Shown in pieces: positions 54,767 to 62,940 of a stretch of 64,000 nt of DNA (positions are counted from its first letter, which is position 1; each line of letters opens with the position of its first letter). The stretch spans positions 3,538-67,537 of the forward strand of contig DATDPU010000091.1 of NCBI GenBank assembly GCA_035292585.1, read 5' to 3'. The translations under genes were made by a program, and so were the position numbers. The DNA comes from DASSFZ01 sp035292585 (GTDB lineage: Bacteria > Chloroflexota > Anaerolineae > Fen-1058). The notes below the pieces were generated by a model. It saw only the letters and a list, made by a program, of their open reading frames with translations, had not been told where the DNA came from and did not search any database.

Positions 54767-54839
54767 TCCTGAGTAGCTCAATCGGCAGAGCAATCGGCTG
54801 TTAACCGATGGGTTCTGGGTTCGAGTCCCAGCTCAGGAG
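54767..54839 (+). tRNA. tRNA-Asn, anticodon GTT
   Basis: A complete cloverleaf: acceptor TCCTGAG with CTCAGGA, D arm GCTC/GAGC, anticodon arm ATCGG-CTGTTAA-CCGAT (anticodon GTT), T arm CTGGG-TTCGAGT-CCCAG and discriminator G at 54839. CCA is not encoded. As an ANN-decoding tRNA it needs the t6A modification made by the TsaB/TsaE proteins encoded upstream. Confidence 0.97.
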
Positions 54840-54848
54840 CTCGTCGAA

Positions 54849-54873
54849 GGGGAAGCGCCAGCTTCCCCCTTTT
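54849..54873 (+). terminator. Terminator of tRNA-Asn
   Basis: GGGGAAGC (54849-54856) and GCTTCCCC (54861-54868) form a stem with a four-base loop followed by CTTTT, ten bases after the tRNA. Confidence 0.85.
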
Positions 54874-54925
54874 AGTCCCCCGGTTGGATACCAGGGGTCG
54901 ATCCGTTTCGATTATACTTGGGCGC

Positions 54926-56278
54926 ATGAAACGACTCCTGATCCTCGTCGCGTTGGCCTCCGTGATCGCTGCCTGCAGCGCGCCGCCCGCGACGCTTCAA
55001 CCCACCGATCAACCCAGCCTCCCGTCGGCAGTGCCACCGACGCTCATACCGACCCTCGCTCCGACGCTTACACCCTCGGCCACACCGACCCCGACCCGAA
55101 CACCCCTCCCCGGCGAGATGTACGTCAACGCCGAGGACGGACTCAACCTCCGCGCTGAACCGGGTCTCACCGGTCTCTTGCTCCAGACGCTGCCCTTCGG
55201 CGCGCACCTGACGCTATTCGGCGACCCGACGGAGCCGGATGCGGACGGCCATGTCTGGCAAAGCGTCGAAACCGACGACAGGCAAACCGGCTGGGTGGCG
55301 GCGCTATACCTCACGGATACGCAGCCCGACCTGGCCGCCTTCGATCCGTTCGCGCGCTACACCATCGAGGGGCTGCGGGCGCGCTCGTACGACACCGGCC
55401 CGATCGAGATCATCGAAACGCTGTCCGACAACGCCGGGTTTACGCGTTACGCCGTCGCCTATCCCAGCGACGGGCTGCGGGTGACGGCGATGCTGAACGT
55501 GCCGAAAGGCAGCGGCGCGCCCGACGAAAAGTTCCCGGTGATCATCCTGAACCACGGCTTCGTCGATCCGCAGCAATTCCCCACCGGTAGTTACATCCGC
55601 GCCGAGGCCGATTATCTGGCGCGCAGCGGCTATCTCACCCTCAGCCCCGATTATCGCGGTCACGCCGATTCGGAAGGCGATCCCGAATCGGCCGGGCCGA
55701 ACGTGCGCGGCGAAAATACTTTTCGCGTCGATTACGCCGTCGACGTGCTCAACCTGCTGGATGCGCTCCCGACGCTGCCGCAGGCCGATCTCAGCCGCGT
55801 GGGCATGTGGGGTCACTCGATGGGCGGCGGCATCACGCTCAAAGTGCTCACCGTCGATGGCGGCAGGCGGGTGAAGGCCGGCGTGCTCTACGGCGCGATG
55901 AGCGGCGACGAGGTCGCCAATTTGCACCATATCGACCGCCTGTGGCAGCGCGGCATCTACGACGAGGTCACGGCGATCTACGGCACACCCGAAGAGGAGC
56001 CGGCTCGCTATGCGCGACTCTCGCCGCTGACCTACCTCGCCGATATCGCCGCGCCCATCGGCCTCCATCACGGCACGCTCGACGATCAGGTGCCGATCGA
56101 GTGGTCGCGCGATCTGGCGCAGCGGCTGGAACAATCCGGTAAATCGGTTGAGTATTTCGAGTATGAGGGCGCGGGCCACTCGTTCAGAGACACAACCTGG
56201 AGCACGTTCATGCAGCGCGTCACCGCGTTCTTTGATCAGTACGTCAAAGCTGGCAACCAACAGGCAACGATTCAATAA
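54926..56278 (+). CDS. Lipoprotein with SH3-like domain and alpha/beta hydrolase (S9-like) domain
   Basis: 450 residues from the ATG at 54926. The signal LLILVALASVIAACSAPP has a lipobox ending in Cys (IAAC), so the protein is a lipoprotein. A Thr/Pro-rich linker follows (TPSATPTPTRTPLPG), then an SH3b-type domain (NAEDGLNLRAEPGLTGLLLQTL), then an alpha/beta hydrolase. The nucleophile elbow is VGMWGHSMGGGITLKVL, the acid is in HHGTLDDQVPIEW and the base in YEGAGHSFRD. It may be a surface peptidase or esterase. A TATACT lies 13 bases before the ATG but lacks a matching -35. Confidence 0.87.
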   Translation: MKRLLILVALASVIAACSAPPATLQPTDQPSLPSAVPPTLIPTLAPTLTPSATPTPTRTPLPGEMYVNAEDGLNLRAEPGLTGLLLQTLPFGAHLTLFGDPTEPDADGHVWQSVETDDRQTGWVAALYLTDTQPDLAAFDPFARYTIEGLRARSYDTGPIEIIETLSDNAGFTRYAVAYPSDGLRVTAMLNVPKGSGAPDEKFPVIILNHGFVDPQQFPTGSYIRAEADYLARSGYLTLSPDYRGHADSEGDPESAGPNVRGENTFRVDYAVDVLNLLDALPTLPQADLSRVGMWGHSMGGGITLKVLTVDGGRRVKAGVLYGAMSGDEVANLHHIDRLWQRGIYDEVTAIYGTPEEEPARYARLSPLTYLADIAAPIGLHHGTLDDQVPIEWSRDLAQRLEQSGKSVEYFEYEGAGHSFRDTTWSTFMQRVTAFFDQYVKAGNQQATIQ

Positions 56279-56283
56279 ACGAA

Positions 56284-56307
56284 TGTAGGAGTCGTCTCCC
56301 GACGACG
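56284..56307 (+). repeat. Copy of the GTAGGAGTCGTCTCC repeat
   Basis: TGTAGGAGTCGTCTCCCGAC is followed by GACGAC units. It corresponds to the glyQS linker repeat and to 35183-35204, with A replaced by C after the TCTCC. It lies six bases after the lipoprotein stop codon. Confidence 0.85.
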
Positions 56308-56355
56308 ACGACCTCCCGGCGACGACCACTCCGATCAGCAAATCGATGGATCACC

Positions 56356-57735
56356 GTGCAGAATCCTCAACCCGAAATATCCGATCTCCGATCTCCCGCC
56401 CCTACCGATCTGCCAGGCGAGATTGAGCCGCTACACGCTGAGCCTGCCCCACCGGTTCGCAAAGGCGCGTTTCGCGCGCTCAGCCATCGCAACTACCGGC
56501 TGTTCTTCTTCGGACAACTCATCTCCGTCATCGGCACCTGGATGCAGGATACGGCGCTCAAGTTGCTCGTCGTGCGACTGGTCGCCAATCCCGCACAGGC
56601 CGCGGCCTGGCTGGGCGCGGTCAGTTTCATTCCATTGATCCCGCTGCTGCCCGTCGCGCTGATCGGCGGCTCGCTCGTCGATCGGTTTCCACGCCGCCGC
56701 CTGGTGCTCCTCACGCAATCGACGATGATGGTGCAGGCGCTGTTACTGTTCGCGCTCACCGCCTCGGGTGTCGTCACCGTCTGGCACATCCTGCTGTTGT
56801 CCGTCCTGTCCAGTATCGCGAATGCGATCGACGTGCCGGCGCGGCAGACGCTCGTCAGCGAAATGGTGGAGGGCAACCGGGACGATCTGGGCGGCGCGAT
56901 CGCGCTGAACTCGTCGATCTTCAATTTGGGGCGCGCGGTCGGGCCGGCGATCGCCGGGGTGATCGTCGCGGTGGTCGGCGAGGCCGATGCCTTCCTGGTC
57001 AACGCGCTATCCTTCATTGCAGTTTTGATCGGCCTGTTGCTCATGCGCCTGCCGCCGCGACACATCGAGAAGCCGCCCAAGCTGGGGCAACACTTGAAGG
57101 CTGGTTTCAACTACCTGCGCAACGAGCGCACCATCCTGATCCTGATGAGCATGATCGCCACGGTTGCTTTTCTGGCGATGCCCTTCACGCAGATGCTGCC
57201 GCTATTCGCAACCTATACGCTGGCCGACAGCGCGCAACCGCTGACGGCCTTCGTGTGTGCGCGAATGGCGTGCGTCACACCCGAGGCGCTGACGCTGGGG
57301 CTGCTCAACGCTTGTTTTGGAATTGGCGCGCTGACGGGGGCTTTGCTGGTGGCGTCGCAGTCCGCCGAGCGGGGTCGGGGAAAAATGCTGACGACCGGGA
57401 ACATCGCGTTCCCGTTGATCCTGCTCTGCTTCGCGCTCTCGCGATCGCTCTGGCTATCGTTCGGGCTGCTGTTCCTGGTGGGTATCGGCTGGGTGCTGCA
57501 AACTTCGCTCACCAATACGCTGCTGCAACTGACCGCGCCGGACCACGTGCGCGGGCGCGTGATGAGCGTCTACTCCATCTTGTTCCAGGGGATGTGGCGC
57601 ATCGGCAGTATGGGAACGGGGTTTCTAGCCGCGCTGGCCGGCCCGCCTTTTGCGGTGGGGTTGGGCGCCGCACTCGCGCTAGCGTATGGCGTCTTCGCAG
57701 CGTTGCGCTGGCCGAGAGTTCGCAAGTTAGCCTGA
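56356..57735 (+). CDS. Major facilitator superfamily transporter (MFS_3/DHA3-like)
   Basis: 459 residues, start GTG. A hydrophilic N-terminal tail of about 35 residues, partly coded by TCCGATC repeats, precedes about twelve spans. Signatures are ALSHRNYRLFFFGQLISVIGTWMQDTALKLLVVRL and the inter-span motif GSLVDRFPRRRLVLLTQ, typical of the enterobactin-exporter EntS-like group. TLVSEMVEGNRDDLGGAIALNSSIFNLGRAVGPAIAG is the conserved loop-helix pair. Efflux of a drug or natural product is likely. Substrate unknown. Confidence 0.9.
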   Translation: MQNPQPEISDLRSPAPTDLPGEIEPLHAEPAPPVRKGAFRALSHRNYRLFFFGQLISVIGTWMQDTALKLLVVRLVANPAQAAAWLGAVSFIPLIPLLPVALIGGSLVDRFPRRRLVLLTQSTMMVQALLLFALTASGVVTVWHILLLSVLSSIANAIDVPARQTLVSEMVEGNRDDLGGAIALNSSIFNLGRAVGPAIAGVIVAVVGEADAFLVNALSFIAVLIGLLLMRLPPRHIEKPPKLGQHLKAGFNYLRNERTILILMSMIATVAFLAMPFTQMLPLFATYTLADSAQPLTAFVCARMACVTPEALTLGLLNACFGIGALTGALLVASQSAERGRGKMLTTGNIAFPLILLCFALSRSLWLSFGLLFLVGIGWVLQTSLTNTLLQLTAPDHVRGRVMSVYSILFQGMWRIGSMGTGFLAALAGPPFAVGLGAALALAYGVFAALRWPRVRKLA

Positions 57736-57736
57736 G

Positions 57737-57795
57737 TCACTAATCTCCATTTACTGCGCGCTTGTCAGAGATTAGCGATAGGAGATTGGTGATTG
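57737..57795. repeat. GAGATTAG/CTAATCTCC repeat between convergent genes
   Basis: CACTAATCTCC near 57738 is mirrored by GAGATTAG and GGAGATTGG copies up to 57795, the same words as the heptamer array at 44023-44130. It occupies the short convergent gap after the MFS gene. Confidence 0.6.
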
Positions 57796-57799
57796 GTAA

Positions 57800-58393
57800 T
57801 TAAGTACCCGCTTTCTCGCACAACTCTGCATAGCCATCCTCGCCCAACACCAGGATCGCCTCTTCGCGATAGACCTCGTACATCGCGCGCAGCTCGGGCG
57901 CGGCGCGTTGGCAGCCGCCGCCGGGAAAGTCGAGCGGCGTCTCGTCGTCCATCGACAACAGGTTGTTCTCAAAGTACATCGGGTAGATCGAGCAAAAGAA
58001 CGGCTTGAGGCCGGGCCAGCCTAGCCCGTGCGCGTTCGACGCAACCTGCAACGCGCACTTTCGATCGGGTTGCAGAAAGATGCAGCAGGTCTGGCCGGGC
58101 CGCAGCGGGTCATCGACGGTCGTCGTCCCTTCCTCGGCCGCTAACGGAAAGTTCTCATCCGGCTCGCCCTGCGAAAACCATTTCGCTGCGTCGCGCCGCT
58201 CCGGCGGCAGGAACGGCTTGATCAGCGCGGCCGAGTTGAGGATCCGGTTTACGTGTTTCGGCTCGACCCACACGCCGCCGGTGCAGCAGGCCGATTGGCA
58301 CTCGGCGATGACACAGCGCTGAATCGGGGCTTTCCGCAAGATGCTCGGATCGATGCGGATACCCTTGATCACTAACGCTTCATCCTGCTCCAT
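57800..58393 (-). CDS. DUF3109 family cysteine-cluster protein (YkgJ-like)
   Basis: 197 residues. Conserved cysteines lie in RCVIAECQSACCTGGVWVEP, GQTCCIFLQPDRKCALQ and FFCSIYPMYF, matching the DUF3109/YkgJ group of likely metal- or Fe-S-binding proteins of unknown function. It is convergent with the MFS gene. The 167-base spacer to the aminopeptidase gene holds a GCCCGCG hairpin repeat. Confidence 0.87.
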   Translation of the reverse strand: MEQDEALVIKGIRIDPSILRKAPIQRCVIAECQSACCTGGVWVEPKHVNRILNSAALIKPFLPPERRDAAKWFSQGEPDENFPLAAEEGTTTVDDPLRPGQTCCIFLQPDRKCALQVASNAHGLGWPGLKPFFCSIYPMYFENNLLSMDDETPLDFPGGGCQRAAPELRAMYEVYREEAILVLGEDGYAELCEKAGT

Positions 58394-58486
58394 TCTCGCT
58401 CCCCCGCTTACGAGACCCGCCAGGCGCTTGGCAAACCCGGCGCGTCTACTATCTGGTGATTACACGCATCTCGATTGCTCCCCGTC

Positions 58487-58535
58487 CGCGTCCTCGACCG
58501 CTTTGCGCGGCCCGCGAGGACGCGGGCCTGGAGCA
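58487..58535. repeat. REPIN-like paired hairpin, GCCCGCG family (second copy)
   Basis: CGCGTCCTCG (58487-58496) is the exact reverse complement of CGAGGACGCG (58515-58524). The latter lies in the local hairpin GCCCGCG-AGGA-CGCGGGC (58510-58527), followed by CTGGAGCA as at 38470-38477. Confidence 0.8.
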
Positions 58536-58560
58536 CTTGTGGGTAAGCTCGAGTACGCCC

Positions 58561-59691
58561 TCACTTGACTAGAAATTCCCCGCTTCGGTAAAACGGCGCG
58601 CCGTCAACCGTGATCTCCGTTCCATCGCGCGTATCGCAGATCAAATCCCAGTGCACCGCGCTGACGTTTTTTGAGCCGGTGTTGGGATAGCCCGCGCCGA
58701 CGGCCAGGTGAATGGTGCCCCCGATCTTCTCGTCGAATAGGATGTTGCCGGTGAACTTTTGGATACCGGTATTGGTGCCGATGGCAAACTCGCCCAACGT
58801 GCGCGCGCCGGCATCGGTGTCCAGCACGCTGATAAAAAAATCCTGTCCTTTACGCGCGCCGGCCTTGACGACGCGCCCGGCTTTGAACTCCAACTCCGCG
58901 CCCTCGACCACGTGCCCTTGATAGATCGCCGGATAGGTGAACTTGACCCACCCCTCGGTCAGCGTCTCTTCGGGGCCGGTGAAGATTTCGCCGTCGGGCA
59001 TGTTTTTCTTGCCCTCCGAGCTGACGAATACGCGGCCGTCGATGCCGACGACCAGATCGCAGTTGGGGCCTTTTACCTGGACGCGGCGTTTGCCCTTCAG
59101 CCATTCGACCAGCCGGCGCTGCCGGGTGGCGATGGCTTCCCAGGCCGCGACCGGATCGGGCTGATCGAGCAGGCAGGCGCCATAGACAAAGTCCTCGTAC
59201 TCGTGCAGGCTCATAGCGGCATCCTGAGCATAGGCCTCGGTGGGAAACAACGTCACCACCCAATCGAGTTCATCGCTCGCCTGGCGGCGCATGAACGTGT
59301 CATTCAACTCGCGGCGGCCCGCCAGCATCAACGCCATTTTTTGAGGATCGACGTTCATCAACGACTTCGTGTTCGTCTCAGCCTTGATGGCGATGCGCAC
59401 CTCAAACTCGCTGATCGCCATGCGTTCGAACGGATTCAAATAATGAATTTGCTCGTCCGAGCCGTACTTCAGCAACGCTTCCATCGCGCCCGGCACCAGA
59501 TCGAGGTGATGGTAGCTGGAGCCGCCGGAAATGTGCGGCAAGCCGCCCCGCTTGATCACTTCTTCGATCACGGCGAGGGTGAGCGGCTGGGCCACCGGCG
59601 AAGCCGTGAGGTACACGCGGTCGCCTTTCCGGATCGAAACCGAGTACCCGGTGATCACCTGCGCCAGCTTGATAACGCGCGAATCGATCAT
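58561..59691 (-). CDS. Metallo-aminopeptidase of peptidase family M29
   Basis: 376 residues. Metal-binding segments typical of thermophilic aminopeptidase T are visible: GKKNMPDGEIFTGPEE, VVEGAELEFKAG, GTIHLAVGAGYP, and VHWDLICDTRDGTEI near the C-terminus. The N-terminal part (IRKGDRVYLTASPVAQPLTLAVIEEVIKRG) is the usual M29 domain start. It cleaves N-terminal residues from peptides, cytoplasmic, cobalt or zinc dependent. Confidence 0.93.
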   Translation of the reverse strand: MIDSRVIKLAQVITGYSVSIRKGDRVYLTASPVAQPLTLAVIEEVIKRGGLPHISGGSSYHHLDLVPGAMEALLKYGSDEQIHYLNPFERMAISEFEVRIAIKAETNTKSLMNVDPQKMALMLAGRRELNDTFMRRQASDELDWVVTLFPTEAYAQDAAMSLHEYEDFVYGACLLDQPDPVAAWEAIATRQRRLVEWLKGKRRVQVKGPNCDLVVGIDGRVFVSSEGKKNMPDGEIFTGPEETLTEGWVKFTYPAIYQGHVVEGAELEFKAGRVVKAGARKGQDFFISVLDTDAGARTLGEFAIGTNTGIQKFTGNILFDEKIGGTIHLAVGAGYPNTGSKNVSAVHWDLICDTRDGTEITVDGAPFYRSGEFLVK

Positions 59692-59752
59692 GCGACTCCT
59701 TCACTTACCTGGGGCATGGAATAACTATACTCGCCTTTAGCCGCTGCACAAA

Positions 59753-59766
59753 CCCGCGCACGCGGG
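59753..59766 (-). terminator. Weak terminator-like hairpin after pstB
   Basis: On the minus strand CCCGCG-TG-CGCGGG is followed by TTTGTG just beyond the pstB stop. The stem is six bases and the T-run is short, so its strength is doubtful. It also resembles the GCCCGCG repeat family. Confidence 0.4.
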
Positions 59767-59769
59767 CTG

Positions 59770-60534
59770 CTAGCCGAACCGGCCGGTCACGTAATCCTCC
59801 GTCCGCTTATCACGCGGCGTGGTAAACACCTGCTTACCGGGGCCTGCTTCGATCAAGCGGCCTTGCAGAAAGAACGCGGCGTGATCGGCCACGCGCGCGG
59901 CCTGCTGCACATTGTGCGGCACGATCACAAGCGTGTACTTCTGCTTCAACTGTTGGAGGGTGTCTTCGATTTTGGCGGTCGAGATCGGATCGAGGCCCGA
60001 CATCGGCTCGTCGAGCAAGATCACTTCCGGTTCCAACGCCAGCACCCGCGCGATGCACAGGCGCTGCTGCTGGCCGCCGGAGAGCGCAAAACCCGACTCG
60101 TCCAACCGCTGCTCGACCTCCTCCCACAAAGCCGCCGCGCGCAGGCTGTGCTCGACGATCGCCGACAAGCGGGCCGCATCGCGCATACCGGCCAGGCGCG
60201 GCCCGTACTCCAGGTTGGCGCGGATCGACATGGGCAGCGGCATCGGTTGGGCGAAGACGATCCCCACGCGCCGGCGCAACTCGATCACGTTGACCTCTGG
60301 CCCGTAAATATCTTGCGCCTCGAGCCGCACGCGGCCGGTCATGCGGCTGCCTTCCACCAGATCGTTGAGCCGGTTGAGCACGCGCAGCAAGGTCGACTTG
60401 CCGCCGCCGGCTGGCCCGAACAAGGCCGTAATCTCATGCGCAGGGATCGTCAGGCTGACGTCGATCAAACTCTCGGTGCCGTCGGCGTAACTGTAATTCA
60501 GGTTCTCGATGATGAGCTTCGGTGTGCGCGCCAT
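59770..60534 (-). CDS. pstB: Phosphate ABC transporter ATP-binding protein
   Basis: 254 residues, last gene of the pst operon. Walker A is LFGPAGGGKSTLLRVLNRLNDLV, where the usual GPSGCGKST of PstB reads GPAGGGKST. The Q-loop region is GIVFAQPMPLPMSIRANLEYGPRL instead of the usual FQKPNPFP form. Signature is LSGGQQQRLCIARVLA and Walker B VILLDEPMSGLDP. Overall length and the NRLNDLVEGSRMTG segment still match PstB. It pairs with PstC and PstA at the membrane. Confidence 0.9.
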   Translation of the reverse strand: MARTPKLIIENLNYSYADGTESLIDVSLTIPAHEITALFGPAGGGKSTLLRVLNRLNDLVEGSRMTGRVRLEAQDIYGPEVNVIELRRRVGIVFAQPMPLPMSIRANLEYGPRLAGMRDAARLSAIVEHSLRAAALWEEVEQRLDESGFALSGGQQQRLCIARVLALEPEVILLDEPMSGLDPISTAKIEDTLQQLKQKYTLVIVPHNVQQAARVADHAAFFLQGRLIEAGPGKQVFTTPRDKRTEDYVTGRFG

Positions 60535-60549
60535 CGCAGGTCAACCACT

Positions 60550-61395
60550 TCACCACTGTCGGCGGCGGCGATAGTAGCTGCGCAGCGTGGCCGCGATCAG
60601 GTTCAGCGTCAGGACGAAGACCAACAACACCAGCGCCGTGCCGAACTGGATCCGGATCGGCATGCCGGGCACCTGGGTGCTGATCACAAATAGATGATAA
60701 GGCAAAGCCATCGTCTTGTCGAAAATGCTCGCCGGTAGTTGCGGCAGAAAGAAAGCGGCGGCCGTGAACAGGATCGGCGCAGTCTCACCAGCGGCTCGCT
60801 CCAGACCCAAAATGATCCCGGTGAGAATGCCGGGCAACGCCTGGGGCAACACGACGTTGCGAATCGTTTGCCATTGGGTGCCGCCCAGGCTCACGCTGAC
60901 CGTCCGAAAACTTTGCGGCACCGTGTGCAGCGCTTCTTCGGACGTGCTGATGATGACCGGCAACGTCATAATCGATAAGGTCAACGACCCGGCCAGGATC
61001 GATGAGCCGAACTGCAACGCCAGCACGAATAATCCTAATCCGAACAACCCGTACACGACCGAAGGGATGCCGGCCAGGTTGACGATCGCCAGCCGCACGC
61101 TGCGCGTGAACCGATTATCGCGCGCATACTCGCTCAGGTAAACGGCGATCGCCACGCCGAGCGGGACCGAGAAAATGGCCGTGCCGATCGTCAACCAGAA
61201 CGTGCCGACAATGGCCGGCCAGATGCCGCCCTCACGCATGCCCGCGCGCGGCGGGCTGGTAAGAAACTCCGCAGTGATCGCCGGCAGCCCCTGCACGATG
61301 ATCGCGCCGACGACCAGTACGATCGGCAGCACGACCAGGATCGTCACGAGCGTCAGCAGGGCAAATCCGATGCGTTGAACCCAGAAACGCGGCAT
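60550..61395 (-). CDS. pstA: Phosphate ABC transporter permease PstA
   Basis: 281 residues with six spans. The permease EAA-like loop is ALHTVPQSFRTVSVSLGGTQWQTIRNVVLPQALPGILTG, and IPSVVYGLFGLGLF and RAAGETAPILFTAAAF are PstA-typical. It is separated from pstC by the GxxExxY gene, whereas the two are normally adjacent. The spacing to pstB is 15 bases. Confidence 0.94.
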   Translation of the reverse strand: MPRFWVQRIGFALLTLVTILVVLPIVLVVGAIIVQGLPAITAEFLTSPPRAGMREGGIWPAIVGTFWLTIGTAIFSVPLGVAIAVYLSEYARDNRFTRSVRLAIVNLAGIPSVVYGLFGLGLFVLALQFGSSILAGSLTLSIMTLPVIISTSEEALHTVPQSFRTVSVSLGGTQWQTIRNVVLPQALPGILTGIILGLERAAGETAPILFTAAAFFLPQLPASIFDKTMALPYHLFVISTQVPGMPIRIQFGTALVLLVFVLTLNLIAATLRSYYRRRRQW

Positions 61396-61402
61396 AGTGC
61401 AA

Positions 61403-61432
61403 TAACCACGGATGACTCAGATGAACACGGAT
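61403..61432. repeat. ACGGAT repeat on the pstA side of the GxxExxY gene
   Basis: AACCACGGATGACTCAGATG followed by AACACGGATA. It has the same opening word (AACCACGGAT) as the repeat on the other flank at 61843-61870, in the same orientation. Confidence 0.85.
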
Positions 61433-61441
61433 ACTTCTAAA

Positions 61442-61819
61442 TTATAGAATCCACCGCTTGTACTCCAATCTGAGTGCGGCAAAGTTAATGACCAGTCCCA
61501 CACGGAGTTTAGTGACTTTCAAGTAATTGATGATCTGCGCTTCATCCATTTCGGTCAACTGTTTGACCGCTTTAGTATCAACGCTGACTTTGTCCTCAAC
61601 AATGAAATCCGCTCGATACAGATCGGCCACGACGGCTTTATAGGCCACTTGAAGAGCTTTTTGCCGTTCATAAGCGATGCTGCGCAGGGAAAATTCATGC
61701 GCCAGCGCTCCTTCGTAGACCGCTTCAAGGAAACCTGGGCCGAGAATGTTATGTACCTCCATCGCCGCGCCGATGATTCTATGCGTCAACTCTGCATACA
61801 GCAGCTTGTTTTCGGCCAT
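61442..61819 (-). CDS. GxxExxY protein (PD-(D/E)XK-like small protein)
   Basis: 125 residues from the ATG at 61819, which has GAGG eight bases upstream; an ATG at 61825 is also possible. The name-giving motif is visible as NILGPGFLEAVYEGAL (G-x-x-E-x-x-Y). The later segment ADLYRADFIVEDKVSVDTKAV resembles a PD-(D/E)XK nuclease core with D, D and K. The family has no proven function. It is AT-richer than the flanking pst genes, splits the pstC-pstA pair and is bounded by ACGGAT repeats on both sides, which points to insertion as a unit. Confidence 0.9.
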   Translation of the reverse strand: MAENKLLYAELTHRIIGAAMEVHNILGPGFLEAVYEGALAHEFSLRSIAYERQKALQVAYKAVVADLYRADFIVEDKVSVDTKAVKQLTEMDEAQIINYLKVTKLRVGLVINFAALRLEYKRWIL

Positions 61820-61842
61820 CGGCATAGCCTCATCTCTGAGTG

Positions 61843-61910
61843 AACCACGGATTACACAGACAGCACAGATAGCACAAAAAATATCCGTGTCAGCCGTGCC
61901 ATCTGTGGTT
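61843..61910. repeat. Inverted ACGGAT/CACAGAT repeat on the pstC side of the GxxExxY gene
   Basis: AACCACGGATTACACAGACA (61843-61862), continuing to CACAGAT, is opposed by ATCCGTGTCAGCCGTGCC then ATCTGTGGTT (61884-61910). The AACCAC ends are inverted relative to each other. An A/T run lies in the loop. Confidence 0.85.
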
Positions 61911-61913
61911 CCA

Positions 61914-62819
61914 TCACGATAGTAACCTGGCCGAGCGGCGCGTCTGCTGGAAGATCGCTATCGACGCGATGAGGTTGACCAGAAACGTGATCACGAACAA
62001 GATGATACCGAGCGCGAACAGCACGTGAAAGTGAACGCTGCCCTGCGCCACCTCCCCCATCTCGGCGGCAATCGTCGCCGTCATCGTGCGCACCGGCAGG
62101 AAGAACGAATCGAGCGAGAGCGGCATGCGGGCTGCATTGCCGGTCACCATCATCACCGCCATCGTTTCGCCGATCGCCCGGCCGATGCCCAGCATCACGG
62201 CCGTCACGATGCCGGAGCGCGCCGCTTTGACCGTCACCATCCAGATCGTCTGCCAGCGCGTGGCCCCCAGGGCCAGCGCGGCGTCGCGATAGCTTTTCGG
62301 CACGGCGTCGAGCGCATCTTCGGCCACGCTGATGATCGTCGGCAGCGCCATGTACGCCAGGAGCAGCGAGCCGGTGAAGGCGGTCAGGCCGGTCGGCGCA
62401 TTGAAGATGCCTCGGACAGCCGACGCCAGGGCGATCATGCCGATGAAACCCAGCACGACCGAAGGAATACCGGCCAGCACTTCGATCGCGGGTTTGAGGA
62501 TTTCGCGCAGCCAGCGCGGCGCGACCTCGGCCACAAAGACTGCCGTCAACACCCCGGTTGGCACCGCGATCACCGCCGCGCCGAGCGTGACCAGCAACGA
62601 GCCAAGAATCAGCGGCAGCAATCCGAAGTAATCTTCAATCGGATACCAGCGCGTCCCCAACAGATCGCCGGGCGGCGCCTCGACGAAAGCCGGCACACCC
62701 TCGCGCAACAGGAACGCGAAGATCAACACGACAAACCCGATCGCCAGCCAGCCGCTGGCGCGGATCAAACGCTCGGCTAAAAACTCGGTGAAGGAAAATC
62801 GCTTTGCGTTGAGGGACAC
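61914..62819 (-). CDS. pstC: Phosphate ABC transporter permease PstC
   Basis: 301 residues with six spans. Typical PstC segments are IPSVVLGFIGMIALASAVR, EDALDAVPKSYRDAALALGATRWQTIWMVTVKAARSGI and RAIGETMAVMMVTGNAARMP. It starts about 120 bases after pstS, across a CAGGTA palindrome. It forms the phosphate channel with PstA. Confidence 0.94.
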   Translation of the reverse strand: MSLNAKRFSFTEFLAERLIRASGWLAIGFVVLIFAFLLREGVPAFVEAPPGDLLGTRWYPIEDYFGLLPLILGSLLVTLGAAVIAVPTGVLTAVFVAEVAPRWLREILKPAIEVLAGIPSVVLGFIGMIALASAVRGIFNAPTGLTAFTGSLLLAYMALPTIISVAEDALDAVPKSYRDAALALGATRWQTIWMVTVKAARSGIVTAVMLGIGRAIGETMAVMMVTGNAARMPLSLDSFFLPVRTMTATIAAEMGEVAQGSVHFHVLFALGIILFVITFLVNLIASIAIFQQTRRSARLLS

Positions 62820-62841
62820 GGCTGGTCAATCGGATAGAGAT

Positions 62842-62940
62842 GTAGCAGGTAATCAGGAAACAGGTAGGCAGGTAGCGGGTAAACAGGTAATCGGGTCGGC
62901 CGCGAGCTACGTGACTACCTGCCTCCCTGTCTACTGGCTA
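62842..62940. repeat. CAGGTA palindromic repeat between pstS and pstC
   Basis: Seven- and eight-base units (CAGGTAAT, CAGGAAA, CAGGTAGG, CAGGTAGC, GGGTAAA, CAGGTAAT) at 62846-62891 are mirrored by GACTACCTGCCTCCCTGTCT (62912-62931). The pstS stop codon overlaps the right end. It could form a long hairpin in the pst mRNA between the binding-protein and permease genes. Confidence 0.8.

Noticed and set aside
54884..54918. Promoter TTGGAT/TATACT for the lipoprotein gene
   Set aside because: The spacer would be 23 bases, too long for a normal sigma-70 promoter.
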